Assembly (NCBI GenBank): GCA_030618065.1
Contig: JAUXEE010000008.1
Location: 1 to 19,470, forward strand
Direction: 5' to 3'
DNA length: 19,470 nt
Source: Gemmatimonadota bacterium
GTDB lineage: Bacteria > Gemmatimonadota > Gemmatimonadetes > Longimicrobiales > Gaopeijiaceae
In this document: positions 7,021 through 14,772 of the stretch, in pieces
Layout: each line of letters begins with the position of its first letter
Numbering within the stretch: the stretch's first letter is position 1
Program-made: the position numbers and the translations under genes
The notes under the pieces: generated by a model
Told to the model about the DNA's origin: nothing
What the model saw: the letters and a program-made list of their open reading frames with translations, nothing else
Database searches by the model: none

Positions 7021-8853
7021 ATGAACCAACTGAAGACCGTCCTGCCCTACGTGCGACCGTACCGAAAAGAGATGGCCCTGGGGCTCCTCATGGTGCTGGT
7101 TTCCAACGTCTTCACCATCTTCGGTCCCTACCTCATGAAGCTGGCCATCGATGGACTGGGTGATCCTGGTATTACCAGTAAGCGAATCGGCTTCTACGCC
7201 GGTCTCATCGTCCTCGCCGCAATCTTCGGGGGGGCGGCGAAGTTCGGCATGCGCCAGATCATGAACAGCACCAGCCGCCGGATCGAGTGCGATCTCCGGG
7301 ATGATCTCTTCCGGCACCTCCTCGGGTTGGACGCCTCCTTCTTCGGCACTACCCGGACCGGGGACCTCATGAGCCGGGCCACCAATGACACCTTGGCGGT
7401 TCGGATGGCCACCGGCCCAGCGGTGATGTACGCCGTGAACACCGTGGTGAGCTTCGTCTTCTCCATCACCCTCATGCTCTGGATCAGCCCCCGATTGACG
7501 ATGGTGGCCTTGATCCCGATGCTGGCACTCCCACCCATCGTGATAGGGTTCGGGAGGATCATCCACCATCGGTTCGAGGAGATTCAGGAACAGCTGGCCG
7601 CCCTCTCCACCATGGTGCAGGAGAACCTCACGGGGCTCCGGATTGTCCGTGCCTACGTCCAGGAGGAGGAGCAGGAGGAACAGTTCGACCGATTGAACGC
7701 CGACTACATGAGCCGGAACATGGGCCTGGTGAAGGCTTCCGGGCTCTTCTTCCCCCTCCTCATGCTGGTGGCCGGGGTGGCCATGGTGGTGGTTCTCTGG
7801 TACGGGGGTTTCCAGGTGATGGAGGGCAGAATCACCATCGGAGACTTTGTCGCATTCAACTTCTACCTGGCCCTCCTGATCTGGCCCATGATCGCCCTGG
7901 GATGGGTGGTGAACCTCTTCCAACGCGGGGCTGCTTCCATGGGCCGGCTGAACCAGATTCTCCAGACGGAGTCCAGGGTCAAACCTCCCCGGAACCCCTC
8001 TCCCCTTCCTCTCCTCCGGGGGGAAATCGAATTCCGGAAGGTGGGCTTCCGGTATCCGGGTAGCGAGCGGGATGTCCTCCAGGAGGTGTCTTTTCTCGCT
8101 CGGGCCGGAGAGACGGTGGCCATCGTGGGTCCAACGGGATCAGGGAAGAGCAGCCTGGTATCTCTGATCCCCAGGATCTACGATCCCACCGAAGGGGAGA
8201 TTCTCTTGGATGGCACCCCCCTCACCAGCCTGGATCCTCGAGCGCTCAGGCAGTTCATCGGGATGGTCCCCCAGGACTCTTTCCTCTTTTCGGAAACCGT
8301 CCGAGACAACATCGCCCTGGGATTGGACCTTGGGGAGGCTCCAGCTACCCCCGGAACCAGGGACCTTGGGGAGGAACCAGCTCCGCCCGGAACCCGGGAC
8401 CGAGGGGAGGAAGACCGGAGGGTGGAGGAAGCGGCGAGGGTCGCCCAGATCCACGAACCCATCCTCTCTTTTCCGGAGGGCTATTCGACCCGGTTGGGTG
8501 AGCGGGGCATCAACCTTTCCGGCGGACAGAAGCAGAGGGCTACCCTGGCACGGGCGCTGGCCCGGGACCCCTTCGTCCTCATCCTGGACGACGCACTCAG
8601 CGCCGTGGACACCCAAACCGAGGCGAAGATCCTGGAGGACCTGAAGACGGTCCTGGCCGGGCGGACCTCCTTCATTATCAGTCATCGAGTCTCCGCCGTC
8701 ATGAACGCGGACCAGATCCTGGTGCTGGATGAAGGACGGATCGTGGAGCGGGGCTCTCACGCTGGCCTTTTGGCTCGCGGAGGAACCTACGCCACGCTCC
8801 TCAGACGCCAGGTATTGGAGGAAGCGCTGGAGGAAGAGGAGGCCGCCGTATAG
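7021..8853 (+). CDS. ABC exporter half-transporter (fused TMD-NBD, MdlA/MdlB/BmrC type)
   Basis: The 610-residue protein is a type IV ABC exporter subunit: six membrane helices in residues 1 to about 310, then a nucleotide-binding domain from about 335. Walker A is GPTGSGKS (370-377), the Q-loop is in MVPQDSFLF, the signature is LSGGQ (499-503), and the H-loop is in IISHR. Walker B reads ILDDALSAVD with D524 where the catalytic glutamate normally sits. That substitution is typical of the degenerate partner in heterodimeric exporters such as TM287/288 or BmrC/BmrD. No second ABC gene lies alongside. Between the Q-loop and the signature there is a ~28-residue insertion made of a 12-residue tandem repeat. 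A GGAG precedes the ATG by about 5 nt. The transported substrate is unknown (drug, lipid or peptide are all possible). Confidence 0.92.
   Translation: MNQLKTVLPYVRPYRKEMALGLLMVLVSNVFTIFGPYLMKLAIDGLGDPGITSKRIGFYAGLIVLAAIFGGAAKFGMRQIMNSTSRRIECDLRDDLFRHLLGLDASFFGTTRTGDLMSRATNDTLAVRMATGPAVMYAVNTVVSFVFSITLMLWISPRLTMVALIPMLALPPIVIGFGRIIHHRFEEIQEQLAALSTMVQENLTGLRIVRAYVQEEEQEEQFDRLNADYMSRNMGLVKASGLFFPLLMLVAGVAMVVVLWYGGFQVMEGRITIGDFVAFNFYLALLIWPMIALGWVVNLFQRGAASMGRLNQILQTESRVKPPRNPSPLPLLRGEIEFRKVGFRYPGSERDVLQEVSFLARAGETVAIVGPTGSGKSSLVSLIPRIYDPTEGEILLDGTPLTSLDPRALRQFIGMVPQDSFLFSETVRDNIALGLDLGEAPATPGTRDLGEEPAPPGTRDRGEEDRRVEEAARVAQIHEPILSFPEGYSTRLGERGINLSGGQKQRATLARALARDPFVLILDDALSAVDTQTEAKILEDLKTVLAGRTSFIISHRVSAVMNADQILVLDEGRIVERGSHAGLLARGGTYATLLRRQVLEEALEEEEAAV
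8326..8412 (+). repeat. 36-bp in-frame tandem repeat within the ABC nucleotide-binding domain
   Basis: Two 36-bp copies (8326-8361 and 8362-8397), plus the first 15 bp of a third, encode DLGEAPATPGTR, DLGEEPAPPGTR and DRGEE. The copies differ at few positions, which points to a fairly recent duplication. The insertion follows TVRDNIALGL, in the helical subdomain of the nucleotide-binding domain, before the LSGGQ signature. Confidence 0.85.
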
Positions 8854-8861
8854 GGAATCTG

Positions 8862-9590
8862 TCAGATCCGGTCCAGGATGAACTCAGGTGTGAACCGGGC
8901 GAGGTAACCGCTCAAGGCACCGAAGGTCCCCGTCACCAGGAAGAGGCCCAGCACCACCAGAAGAACGCCGGAGGCCACCTGGACCACCGGGAGGAACCGC
9001 CGGAACCGGCCAAAGACCCTCAGGAAGGAATCCAGGGCAAGGGCCGAGAGAAGGAAGGGGACGGCCAGCCCAAGGGAGTAGACGAAGAGGAGTCCCACCC
9101 CGTACCAGAATTGGTCCTGGGAGGCAGCGAAGGTGAGGATCGCACCCAGTACCGGTCCGATGCACGGGGTCCAGCCGGCCCCGAAGACCGCCCCTACCCC
9201 CAGCGTCCCCAGATACCCGGCGGGTTTGTCATGCAAATAAAGCCGCCGCTCCCTCATGAGGGGCATCAATCGGAACGCTCCGGCGAGGTGAAGGCCCAGG
9301 ATCATGATGATGAGGCCACCAACGCGAGCGATCCAGACTTCGTAGAGCTTGAGAAACTGGCCCAGGAATGAGGCCGAGGCCCCCAGAAGGAGAAAAATCC
9401 CCGTAAACCCGGCGACAAAAAGGAGGGAATGGATGAAGGTGGCCCTACGGTCCACCCCTTCTTGAAGGTCCTCCAGCGACATCCCCGTGACAAAGCTCAG
9501 GTAGCTTGGAACCAAGGGAAGGACACAGGGCGATAGGAAAGAAAGGACCCCAGCCGCAAAGGCGATGGTTACTCCGATGGATTCCGTCAT
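8862..9590 (-). CDS. ccdA: CcdA/DsbD-type transmembrane thiol-disulfide reductase
   Basis: CcdA passes electrons from cytoplasmic thioredoxin across the inner membrane to periplasmic thiol proteins used for cytochrome c maturation or disulfide repair. The 242-residue product has six predicted membrane helices. The paired catalytic cysteines lie in SPCVLPLVPSY in the first helix and WTPCIGPVLGAIL in the fourth. The length matches stand-alone CcdA. The ATG at 9590 overlaps the upstream stop as ATGA, which fixes the start, although the frame is open further upstream. It is the last gene of the eight-gene minus-strand unit and converges on the ABC gene with 8 bp between the stops. No dedicated thioredoxin-like partner (ResA/CcmG) or cytochrome maturation gene is adjacent. 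Confidence 0.9.
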   Translation of the reverse strand: MTESIGVTIAFAAGVLSFLSPCVLPLVPSYLSFVTGMSLEDLQEGVDRRATFIHSLLFVAGFTGIFLLLGASASFLGQFLKLYEVWIARVGGLIIMILGLHLAGAFRLMPLMRERRLYLHDKPAGYLGTLGVGAVFGAGWTPCIGPVLGAILTFAASQDQFWYGVGLLFVYSLGLAVPFLLSALALDSFLRVFGRFRRFLPVVQVASGVLLVVLGLFLVTGTFGALSGYLARFTPEFILDRI

Positions 9591-11143
9591 ACCTCGTTCT
9601 GGTCTCTCACCCTGTTCCCCTCTTCCACCAGCTCCCGCTGCCTTCGGGCCTGCCGGGCCTGCGCCAGAGCCCTGACTCCCAATACGATCCCGGACCACCC
9701 TGCCACAAATGCGACGAACCACCCGACGATCCAGGGAAAGAAGCCCGCGATCAAGGCGACAAGGAGAATCAACCCCGCAGCGGTACTGAGAACGGTCCTG
9801 TCTTCCCTTCCCAGAGTCCGGTGCCCCGCGATGGCGTCCCCGAGGCTGGACCCCGCCCTCACCAGGTCAGGCACTCTCCAGGGCGCAGATGCTCCGCTCC
9901 CAGCCCTCAACCGTTCGAAACGCTCATGCAGGGTCCGGCCCGGGTCCAGAGTAGCCTGAGCAGGACTCACCTCCATGGCCTCTCTCCTCTGAGGAGCCTT
10001 GGCCACCGAAGCGAGGCGCGAGGGGAGCACGATCTCCATGGAAGAAGCGAGATCAGCCAGGTAAAGCCCCTCCATCTGGCCAGCCATCTGCTCATCCAGA
10101 ACCCCGACGTCGATCTCCCAATTCCCCAGAAGACTCGCGGAGTTCATGTTGCTGGACCCTACTCGACACCAGATTCCGTCAGCCACCATGGTCTTGGCGT
10201 GGATCATGGGCCCCTGCCACTCGAAGAGCCTGACTCCGGCCTCCAGGAGCCCCCGGTACCCTCCCCGGGACAGACTACCGACCAGGGGCCAATTGTTGTG
10301 GGCAGGAAGGAGAATGCGCACATCGACCCCGTCCCTTGCGGCGGCGGTGAGGGCCTCGACCAAGGGAAAGGGAGCCACGAAGTAGGGATCGGTAATCCAG
10401 ATCCTCTCCCGAGCAGAGGCCGCGATGAGCTGGGTCTCCCGGTAGACCCGTGATCTCCAGGGCTCACCCTCGATGATCCACACCGGAGTCTCCCCGGCAG
10501 CTTCGATTTCCTTCGGATCACTCCGCGCCGCCTCTGAGACGGGATCTCCAATCAGCCCCCAGATCCGCTCGAAGGCCCGGGCACAGACGGCGGCGGCAGG
10601 CCCCTGGATCTCGACACCCGTGTCGCGCCAGGGAGGTCTCCTGCCGTCTCCAGCCCACTCCTCCCCAACGCAGAAGCCACCGATGAAGGCCACCGCCCCA
10701 TCCACACATACCATCTTCCGATGGTCCCGCTGGAGCATGCCGAAGGGATCCCTGATGGAAGGGGGATTGAAAGCCCGAACCTCCACCCCCGCCGCCTTGA
10801 AGGGCTTCCAGAAGCGACGGCGGGTAGCCCAGGAGCCCACCCAATCGTAGAGGACCCTCACCTGAACACCCTCCTTGGCCTTCTTGACCAGAGCGTCCCG
10901 GAAAACCCTGCCCACCCGGTCGTCTCGGAGGATGTAGTTCTCGAAATGGACGTAGTCCCGGGCCCCGTCGATGGCCTCGATCCAAGCGTCGAAGGTGTAA
11001 GGCCCGTCGAACTGCAGGCGGAGGGCGTTACCCTCCACCCGGGAGGCTCCGGTGGCACGTTTCAGCACCCAGTCGGGGATGGTCGTCCTCAGCCCCGGTA
11101 CCGAGTTCGGGTCTGGAGTGAGATCAGGCATGGTCATGGCCAT
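9587..11143 (-). CDS. Phospholipase D-family protein, probable cardiolipin synthase
   Basis: Bacterial enzymes of this family join phosphatidyl groups to make cardiolipin at the inner membrane. Two HKD motifs are intact: HRKMVCVD (141-148) followed by GAVAFIGG, and HAKTMVAD (315-322) followed by GSSNMN. The N-terminus lacks the two membrane helices of ClsA; instead a hydrophobic pair lies near the C-terminus (about 450-495, AAGLILLVALIAGFFPW then VGWFVAFVAGWSGIVLG). I chose the ATG at 11143, which overlaps the ureohydrolase gene by 20 nt; ATGs at 11137 and 11131 are alternatives and no ribosome-binding site separates them. The 3' end overlaps ccdA as ATGA. Function as cardiolipin synthase rather than another phospholipase D is likely from the layout of the two HKD domains but not proven. 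Confidence 0.85.
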   Translation of the reverse strand: MAMTMPDLTPDPNSVPGLRTTIPDWVLKRATGASRVEGNALRLQFDGPYTFDAWIEAIDGARDYVHFENYILRDDRVGRVFRDALVKKAKEGVQVRVLYDWVGSWATRRRFWKPFKAAGVEVRAFNPPSIRDPFGMLQRDHRKMVCVDGAVAFIGGFCVGEEWAGDGRRPPWRDTGVEIQGPAAAVCARAFERIWGLIGDPVSEAARSDPKEIEAAGETPVWIIEGEPWRSRVYRETQLIAASARERIWITDPYFVAPFPLVEALTAAARDGVDVRILLPAHNNWPLVGSLSRGGYRGLLEAGVRLFEWQGPMIHAKTMVADGIWCRVGSSNMNSASLLGNWEIDVGVLDEQMAGQMEGLYLADLASSMEIVLPSRLASVAKAPQRREAMEVSPAQATLDPGRTLHERFERLRAGSGASAPWRVPDLVRAGSSLGDAIAGHRTLGREDRTVLSTAAGLILLVALIAGFFPWIVGWFVAFVAGWSGIVLGVRALAQARQARRQRELVEEGNRVRDQNEV

Positions 11144-12095
11144 GGAAACGATACCCGATGAGTTTGTATACGAGCTTCGCGGCCAGGAAATTCGGGGCCG
11201 GCATTCCGGGAACCGGAGCCAACTCCACCACATCACATGCCAGGACATTCCTTTCCCGGAAGACCCTCCGAAGGAAGCGGAGAGTCCGGTACCAGTCACC
11301 CCCACCAGGCTCAGGCGTACCGGTGGAGGGCATGAGGGACGGGTCCAGGAAGTCCACGTCGAAGGTGATGTAGACGGGATCACCCAGGGCCTCCAAGGCA
11401 CGGTCCATCCACCCATCGTCCTCCCACATCTCGTCGGCGTAGATCAGGGTGACACCGGATTCGGCCTCCGCGACCTCCACTTCCTCCTGGCTGATGCCGC
11501 GAATCCCCACGCCAACCACATCAGCCACCTCCAGGACCCGACGCATGGCCGAGGCATGGGAGGCCGGAGTGCCCTCGTAGCTTCCCCTGAGGTCGGCATG
11601 GGCATCCAGTTGGAGGACGTTCAATCGAGGTTCGTGCCGAGCCGCCACCGCCCGGATGGCTGGAGCGGAGATGGAGTGCTCCCCACCGAGCATCACAGGA
11701 AACCGGCCTCCTGCCGAGTCGAAGATCTCCCCGTAGGCCCCCTCCAACTCCTCCATCGCCGCCTCGGCCCCCGCCCGGGTCAACACCAGGGCCGGCAAGG
11801 TATGGATTCCCACCGTGGAGGAATCACCCTCGAGCTCCTGGTCCCAGAGCTCGACGTAGCGGGAGGCCTCGACGATGGCCCCGGGGCCGGCTTGAGTCCC
11901 TCCTCCCCAACTGGTGGTGGACTCATAGGGAACGGGCAGGATCAGGCTCTTCGCCGAGGAAAAAGCCGAAGCTTCCTCGTCCAATCCCAGGAAGGTGTGG
12001 GGAAGCTCCCACGGAAGAACCAGGGCCCGCATGGAGCCTGGTTCCACTCGGCCCCTTCCTCTACCCGGGGCACTTTCCGATCTTCGATTCGGCAT
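11124..12095 (-). CDS. speB: Agmatinase-like ureohydrolase (arginase family)
   Basis: Ureohydrolases use a di-manganese centre to split a guanidino group to urea; agmatinase yields putrescine for polyamine synthesis. All metal-binding motifs are present: GGEHS (H140), DAHADLR (D164, H166, D168), and DVDFLDPS (D246, D248). The N-terminal PVPYESTTSWGGGTQAGPGAI block is typical of agmatinases. The ATG at 12095 is supported by a GGGAG just upstream; an in-frame ATG at 12074-12032 range (MRALVL at 12032) is the main alternative and would give a more usual 302 residues. It lies 27 bp after fur and overlaps the phospholipase D gene. No arginine decarboxylase is in the window, so agmatine supply is not shown and related guanidino substrates remain possible. 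Confidence 0.85.
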   Translation of the reverse strand: MPNRRSESAPGRGRGRVEPGSMRALVLPWELPHTFLGLDEEASAFSSAKSLILPVPYESTTSWGGGTQAGPGAIVEASRYVELWDQELEGDSSTVGIHTLPALVLTRAGAEAAMEELEGAYGEIFDSAGGRFPVMLGGEHSISAPAIRAVAARHEPRLNVLQLDAHADLRGSYEGTPASHASAMRRVLEVADVVGVGIRGISQEEVEVAEAESGVTLIYADEMWEDDGWMDRALEALGDPVYITFDVDFLDPSLMPSTGTPEPGGGDWYRTLRFLRRVFRERNVLACDVVELAPVPGMPAPNFLAAKLVYKLIGYRFHGHDHA

Positions 12096-12122
12096 TGGGC
12101 TCCCAACTTGAGCGTTCGAGAG

Positions 12123-12614
12123 TCAGACCGTCTCGATGGGACAGGACAATCCATCATCAGGAAGCTCCACACCGGCTTCCTGGCAGGGCTGGCAAAGTCC
12201 GTAAATCTCGAGTTTGTGGCGGGTCGGCCTGAAGCCGTGCTTTTGGGTAATCCGGGCCTTCACCTCCTGCACCTCCCAGCTCTGAAACTCGATCACCCTC
12301 CCGCATTCCAGACAGATCAGATGTCCGTGAACCGGCTCTTGAGTGAGCCCATGTTCATATCGCTTGAATCCCTCCCCGAAATCATGCTCCACCACCAGGC
12401 GGCTCCGCACGAGGAGGTCGAGAGTTCGGTAGATGGTGGCTTTCCCGATCCGATTCCTACCGCTACGAAGGCGCCTTTCGATTTCTTCTACGGACAGGTG
12501 TTCGGCCGACGAGAAGACGACCTCGGCGATGGCCTCCCGCTGGTGTGTAACAGGGAGGCGTTGTTCTTTCAGATACCGCCGAAAGAGCCGATGGGACGGG
12601 CTGACTTCAACCAT
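12123..12614 (-). CDS. fur: Fur-family metalloregulator
   Basis: Fur proteins are dimeric DNA-binding repressors that sense Fe, Zn, Mn or peroxide. The 163-residue product has the winged helix in residues 8-90, with recognition-helix segment GKATIYRTLDLLVRSRLV. The dimerisation domain follows, with HGHLICLECGRVIEF. The structural zinc site is two CxxC pairs, C101/C104 and C141/C144. The last 17 residues are an extension beyond CQPC. The sensed metal cannot be decided from the sequence; iron-type Fur is the default reading. An AAGG 6 nt before the ATG at 12614 acts as ribosome-binding site and lies inside the end of the previous gene, which overlaps by 8 nt. It is embedded mid-operon, which is unusual for fur. 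I see no clear Fur box in the window. Confidence 0.92.
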   Translation of the reverse strand: MVEVSPSHRLFRRYLKEQRLPVTHQREAIAEVVFSSAEHLSVEEIERRLRSGRNRIGKATIYRTLDLLVRSRLVVEHDFGEGFKRYEHGLTQEPVHGHLICLECGRVIEFQSWEVQEVKARITQKHGFRPTRHKLEIYGLCQPCQEAGVELPDDGLSCPIETV

Positions 12615-13071
12615 GATCTACCTTCGATGGGCCGCTGGAAGGCTGGTCCCCCCAACTGTACTCCGCGAGGAGACCCCGGAAGCGATCGAGATCCCCTCCA
12701 ACCTCCCATTCCCGGGGCACTCCGAGTTGAAGATCGCTCCTGCGAACGACTCCGTCCATTATGTGGGCCAATCGATCCGGCGGCGCCGACCCTTCGGACA
12801 TGAACTCCGGCTGGAAGAGAACGCCCTTCCCCGTCATTTCCGCCATGTACCGTCCGGTCACCAGGCTTCTCTGAGACGGATCGTCTGTCAGGCAGCTCAC
12901 GGCGACCAGGCCCCACTCCTTCCGGCCCCTGACGAGGGGAGGAAAGATCCAGATTCGATCCATGGAGCCGGCGCCGACCCGCTTTTCCAGTAGTACCAGC
13001 AAACGACCCAAGGCTTCGGGAACCGGAGACTCCGGAAAGGGCCTCCCCTGGACGTGTCTACCCTCTCCCAT
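12607..13071 (-). CDS. Conserved-looking hypothetical protein, 154 aa
   Basis: I do not recognise this family. AAGGAG 5 nt upstream of the ATG at 13071 decides the start; the frame is open further upstream (to 13149), but only inside nrnA. The protein is soluble and without cysteine motif or signal peptide. Its centre is a compact alpha/beta pattern: DRIWIFPPLVRGRKEWGLVAVS, then SLVTGRYMAEM and PPDRLAHIMDGVVRR, with an acidic, polar C-terminus. It overlaps nrnA by 14 nt and fur by 8 nt, so it is a genuine, translationally coupled gene and not a shadow. A role next to the phosphoesterases or Fur is possible, but nothing in the sequence shows it. Confidence 0.8.
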   Translation of the reverse strand: MGEGRHVQGRPFPESPVPEALGRLLVLLEKRVGAGSMDRIWIFPPLVRGRKEWGLVAVSCLTDDPSQRSLVTGRYMAEMTGKGVLFQPEFMSEGSAPPDRLAHIMDGVVRRSDLQLGVPREWEVGGDLDRFRGLLAEYSWGDQPSSGPSKVDHG

Positions 13072-14089
13072 CCCCTCTCCTTCCTCGGACCGCATTTCGA
13101 ACCGCTTCCAAGACCTCCGCCCGCACCTCGGGGAGGGGTCGTTCCACAAGGGCCCCTGAAGCTTTCACATGCCCTCCACCGCCGAATTGCCGGGCCAGTG
13201 CATTCACATCGATGTCACCGTTGGAGCGAAAAGAGACCTTGGTGGCCCCACGAGCTGTTTCCCGGAAGAGCAAACCCACCTCCACGCCTTTGATGTTCCT
13301 GGGGTAATCCACCAGGCCCTCGATGTCGTCGGCGATGGCACGCAGGTCGTCGAAGGCCCCGGCAGGCACGGTCATCCAGGCCAGGTCACCTTCAGGGTCC
13401 ACCTCCAACTCTCCCAAAGTCGCGTGGAGGAGGCGGAGCTTTCTAAGAGAGACGTTTCCATACACCGAACGATGGAGCTTCTCCGGATCCGCCCCTTTCT
13501 CCTGGAGGAACGCCGCGATGCGATGGGTATCCGGCGAGGTATTGCTGAAACGGAATGAACCTGTATCAGCCAGAAGGGCCACATACAAACCCCGGACCGC
13601 CTCCGGTGGCCAGGGGCCCCCGGCCCTGATCAGGAGATCGAAGACCAGCTCCCCGGCGGCACAGGCGTCGGGAGCCCTGAAAGACACCCCGGGGATGGGA
13701 TCCGGACCTGGCGGGTGGTGGTCGATGACGACCTTCGGGAGGTCCTGGAAAAGAGCCATGACGGATCCGATCCGGGACACCTCACCCGTATCGAGGATCA
13801 CGGCCAGATCTGCCCCCTGAGCCAACTCTTTGGCCTGTGAGCTCCCCGAATCCAAGGTCCAGCCCTTCCCCGGGAGGAGAAATCGGAGGGAGTCGGGATA
13901 GGGCGTCGGGTTGATGATCCAGGCCTTTTTCCCCTGGGCCCGGAGCCAACCAGCCAGAGCGACCTCGCTTCCAGCCCCGTCTCCATCCGCGTTGATATGG
14001 GTAGTGAGGAGGACGCGTTTCGCACCGTCGAGGATTCCGAGGATCTCCTCGACGGGGCCTTGCCTGGATTTGGGAGTTTGGTAGCTCAT
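13058..14089 (-). CDS. nrnA: DHH/DHHA1 phosphoesterase, NrnA-like oligoribonuclease / pAp phosphatase
   Basis: NrnA-type enzymes degrade 2-5-nt RNA and dephosphorylate 3'-phosphoadenosine 5'-phosphate to AMP in the cytoplasm. The 343-residue product carries the DHH motifs in order: THINADGDGAGSE (H31, D35, D37), AVILDTGEVSRIG (D100), VIDHHPPG (DHH 123-125) and LLADTGSFRFSNT. The C-terminal DHHA1 RNA-binding motif FGGGGHVKASG is intact. Length and layout match Bacillus NrnA or mycobacterial relatives; cyclic-di-AMP phosphodiesterases of the stand-alone DHH-DHHA1 type are very similar and cannot be excluded. The ATG at 14089 overlaps the PHP gene stop as ATGA. The gene sits third in the unit starting with coaE. 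Confidence 0.9.
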   Translation of the reverse strand: MSYQTPKSRQGPVEEILGILDGAKRVLLTTHINADGDGAGSEVALAGWLRAQGKKAWIINPTPYPDSLRFLLPGKGWTLDSGSSQAKELAQGADLAVILDTGEVSRIGSVMALFQDLPKVVIDHHPPGPDPIPGVSFRAPDACAAGELVFDLLIRAGGPWPPEAVRGLYVALLADTGSFRFSNTSPDTHRIAAFLQEKGADPEKLHRSVYGNVSLRKLRLLHATLGELEVDPEGDLAWMTVPAGAFDDLRAIADDIEGLVDYPRNIKGVEVGLLFRETARGATKVSFRSNGDIDVNALARQFGGGGHVKASGALVERPLPEVRAEVLEAVRNAVRGRRGDGRG

Positions 14090-14772
14090 GGGCCCCGGTA
14101 GGACAGAGGCATGTGTTTTCGCACTTTGGCCCAGGTAGACGCCAGGTGGACCCACAAGGGTGCGGTCCGGCCCTGAACCCGGCCTCGGGCCAGAGCCCGC
14201 AGAAGAGCCTCCGGCCGGTTCTCGTGAGCGGGGACCTCCACCCAAGCCCCCCCGACCTCCCCCAGAGTATGAGCGTCGGACCCGGCCCCCCGAAGCTTCC
14301 CATGGGATTCGGCCAGGGTTTCGGCCGGCTCATTCCACCGTCCGGGATGGAGTCGCGCATTGAAAACCTCCACGACATCCACCAAGGGGGCCAGAGCCTC
14401 CGCATGGCGGCCATTCCCTCCCTTTCCAGGCGCATACGGATGGGGAAGGTAAACGATGCCGCCCTCCTCTCGGATAAGGTGGCAGGCATCCCGGGCCCCG
14501 GTCCCTTTCGGGATCTCTTTCCGGATATACAGACCGATGAGGTCGATGCCCTCCCGGGTCTTTACCTCTTCCCCGGGAATGATCCGGTCCGGGTGTTTTT
14601 CGTGCATTTCCAGCGCCACCCCCAGGCGGTTGTGGTCCGTGATGGCGATACGGTGTATGCCCTGATCCAGGGCCCGTCGGAGGAGGGCTTCGGGGTCCGA
14701 AAGGCAGTCCCACGAGCCCCGGGTGTGGTTGTGGAGATCCAACCGGATCATGGGACGTGGCTCAGCACTCAC
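14086..14772 (-). CDS. PHP-domain metallophosphoesterase
   Basis: The PHP fold binds two or three metals and hydrolyses phosphoesters; relatives include histidinol phosphatase, TrpH/RnmAM (YciV) and the PHP domains of DNA polymerases. The motifs are DLHNHT (H14, H16), ITDHNRLG, IPGEEVKT, YLPHPYAPGKG and GAGSDAHTLGEVG, which together supply the full metal-ligand set. No polymerase or nuclease domain is fused. I place the start at the GTG at 14772, because GGAGGAG lies 9 nt upstream and the GTG overlaps the coaE stop as GTGA; the ATG at 14751 (MIRLDL) is the alternative and would remove seven residues. Its position between coaE and the NrnA-like gene suggests work on small nucleotides, but the substrate is not visible from the sequence. 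Confidence 0.87.
   Translation of the reverse strand: MSAEPRPMIRLDLHNHTRGSWDCLSDPEALLRRALDQGIHRIAITDHNRLGVALEMHEKHPDRIIPGEEVKTREGIDLIGLYIRKEIPKGTGARDACHLIREEGGIVYLPHPYAPGKGGNGRHAEALAPLVDVVEVFNARLHPGRWNEPAETLAESHGKLRGAGSDAHTLGEVGGAWVEVPAHENRPEALLRALARGRVQGRTAPLWVHLASTWAKVRKHMPLSYRGP

Noticed and set aside
11052..12803. Long plus-strand open frame of 583 codons opposite speB and fur
   Set aside because: It is an antisense shadow of two clear genes in high-GC DNA, with low-complexity composition and no recognisable domain.
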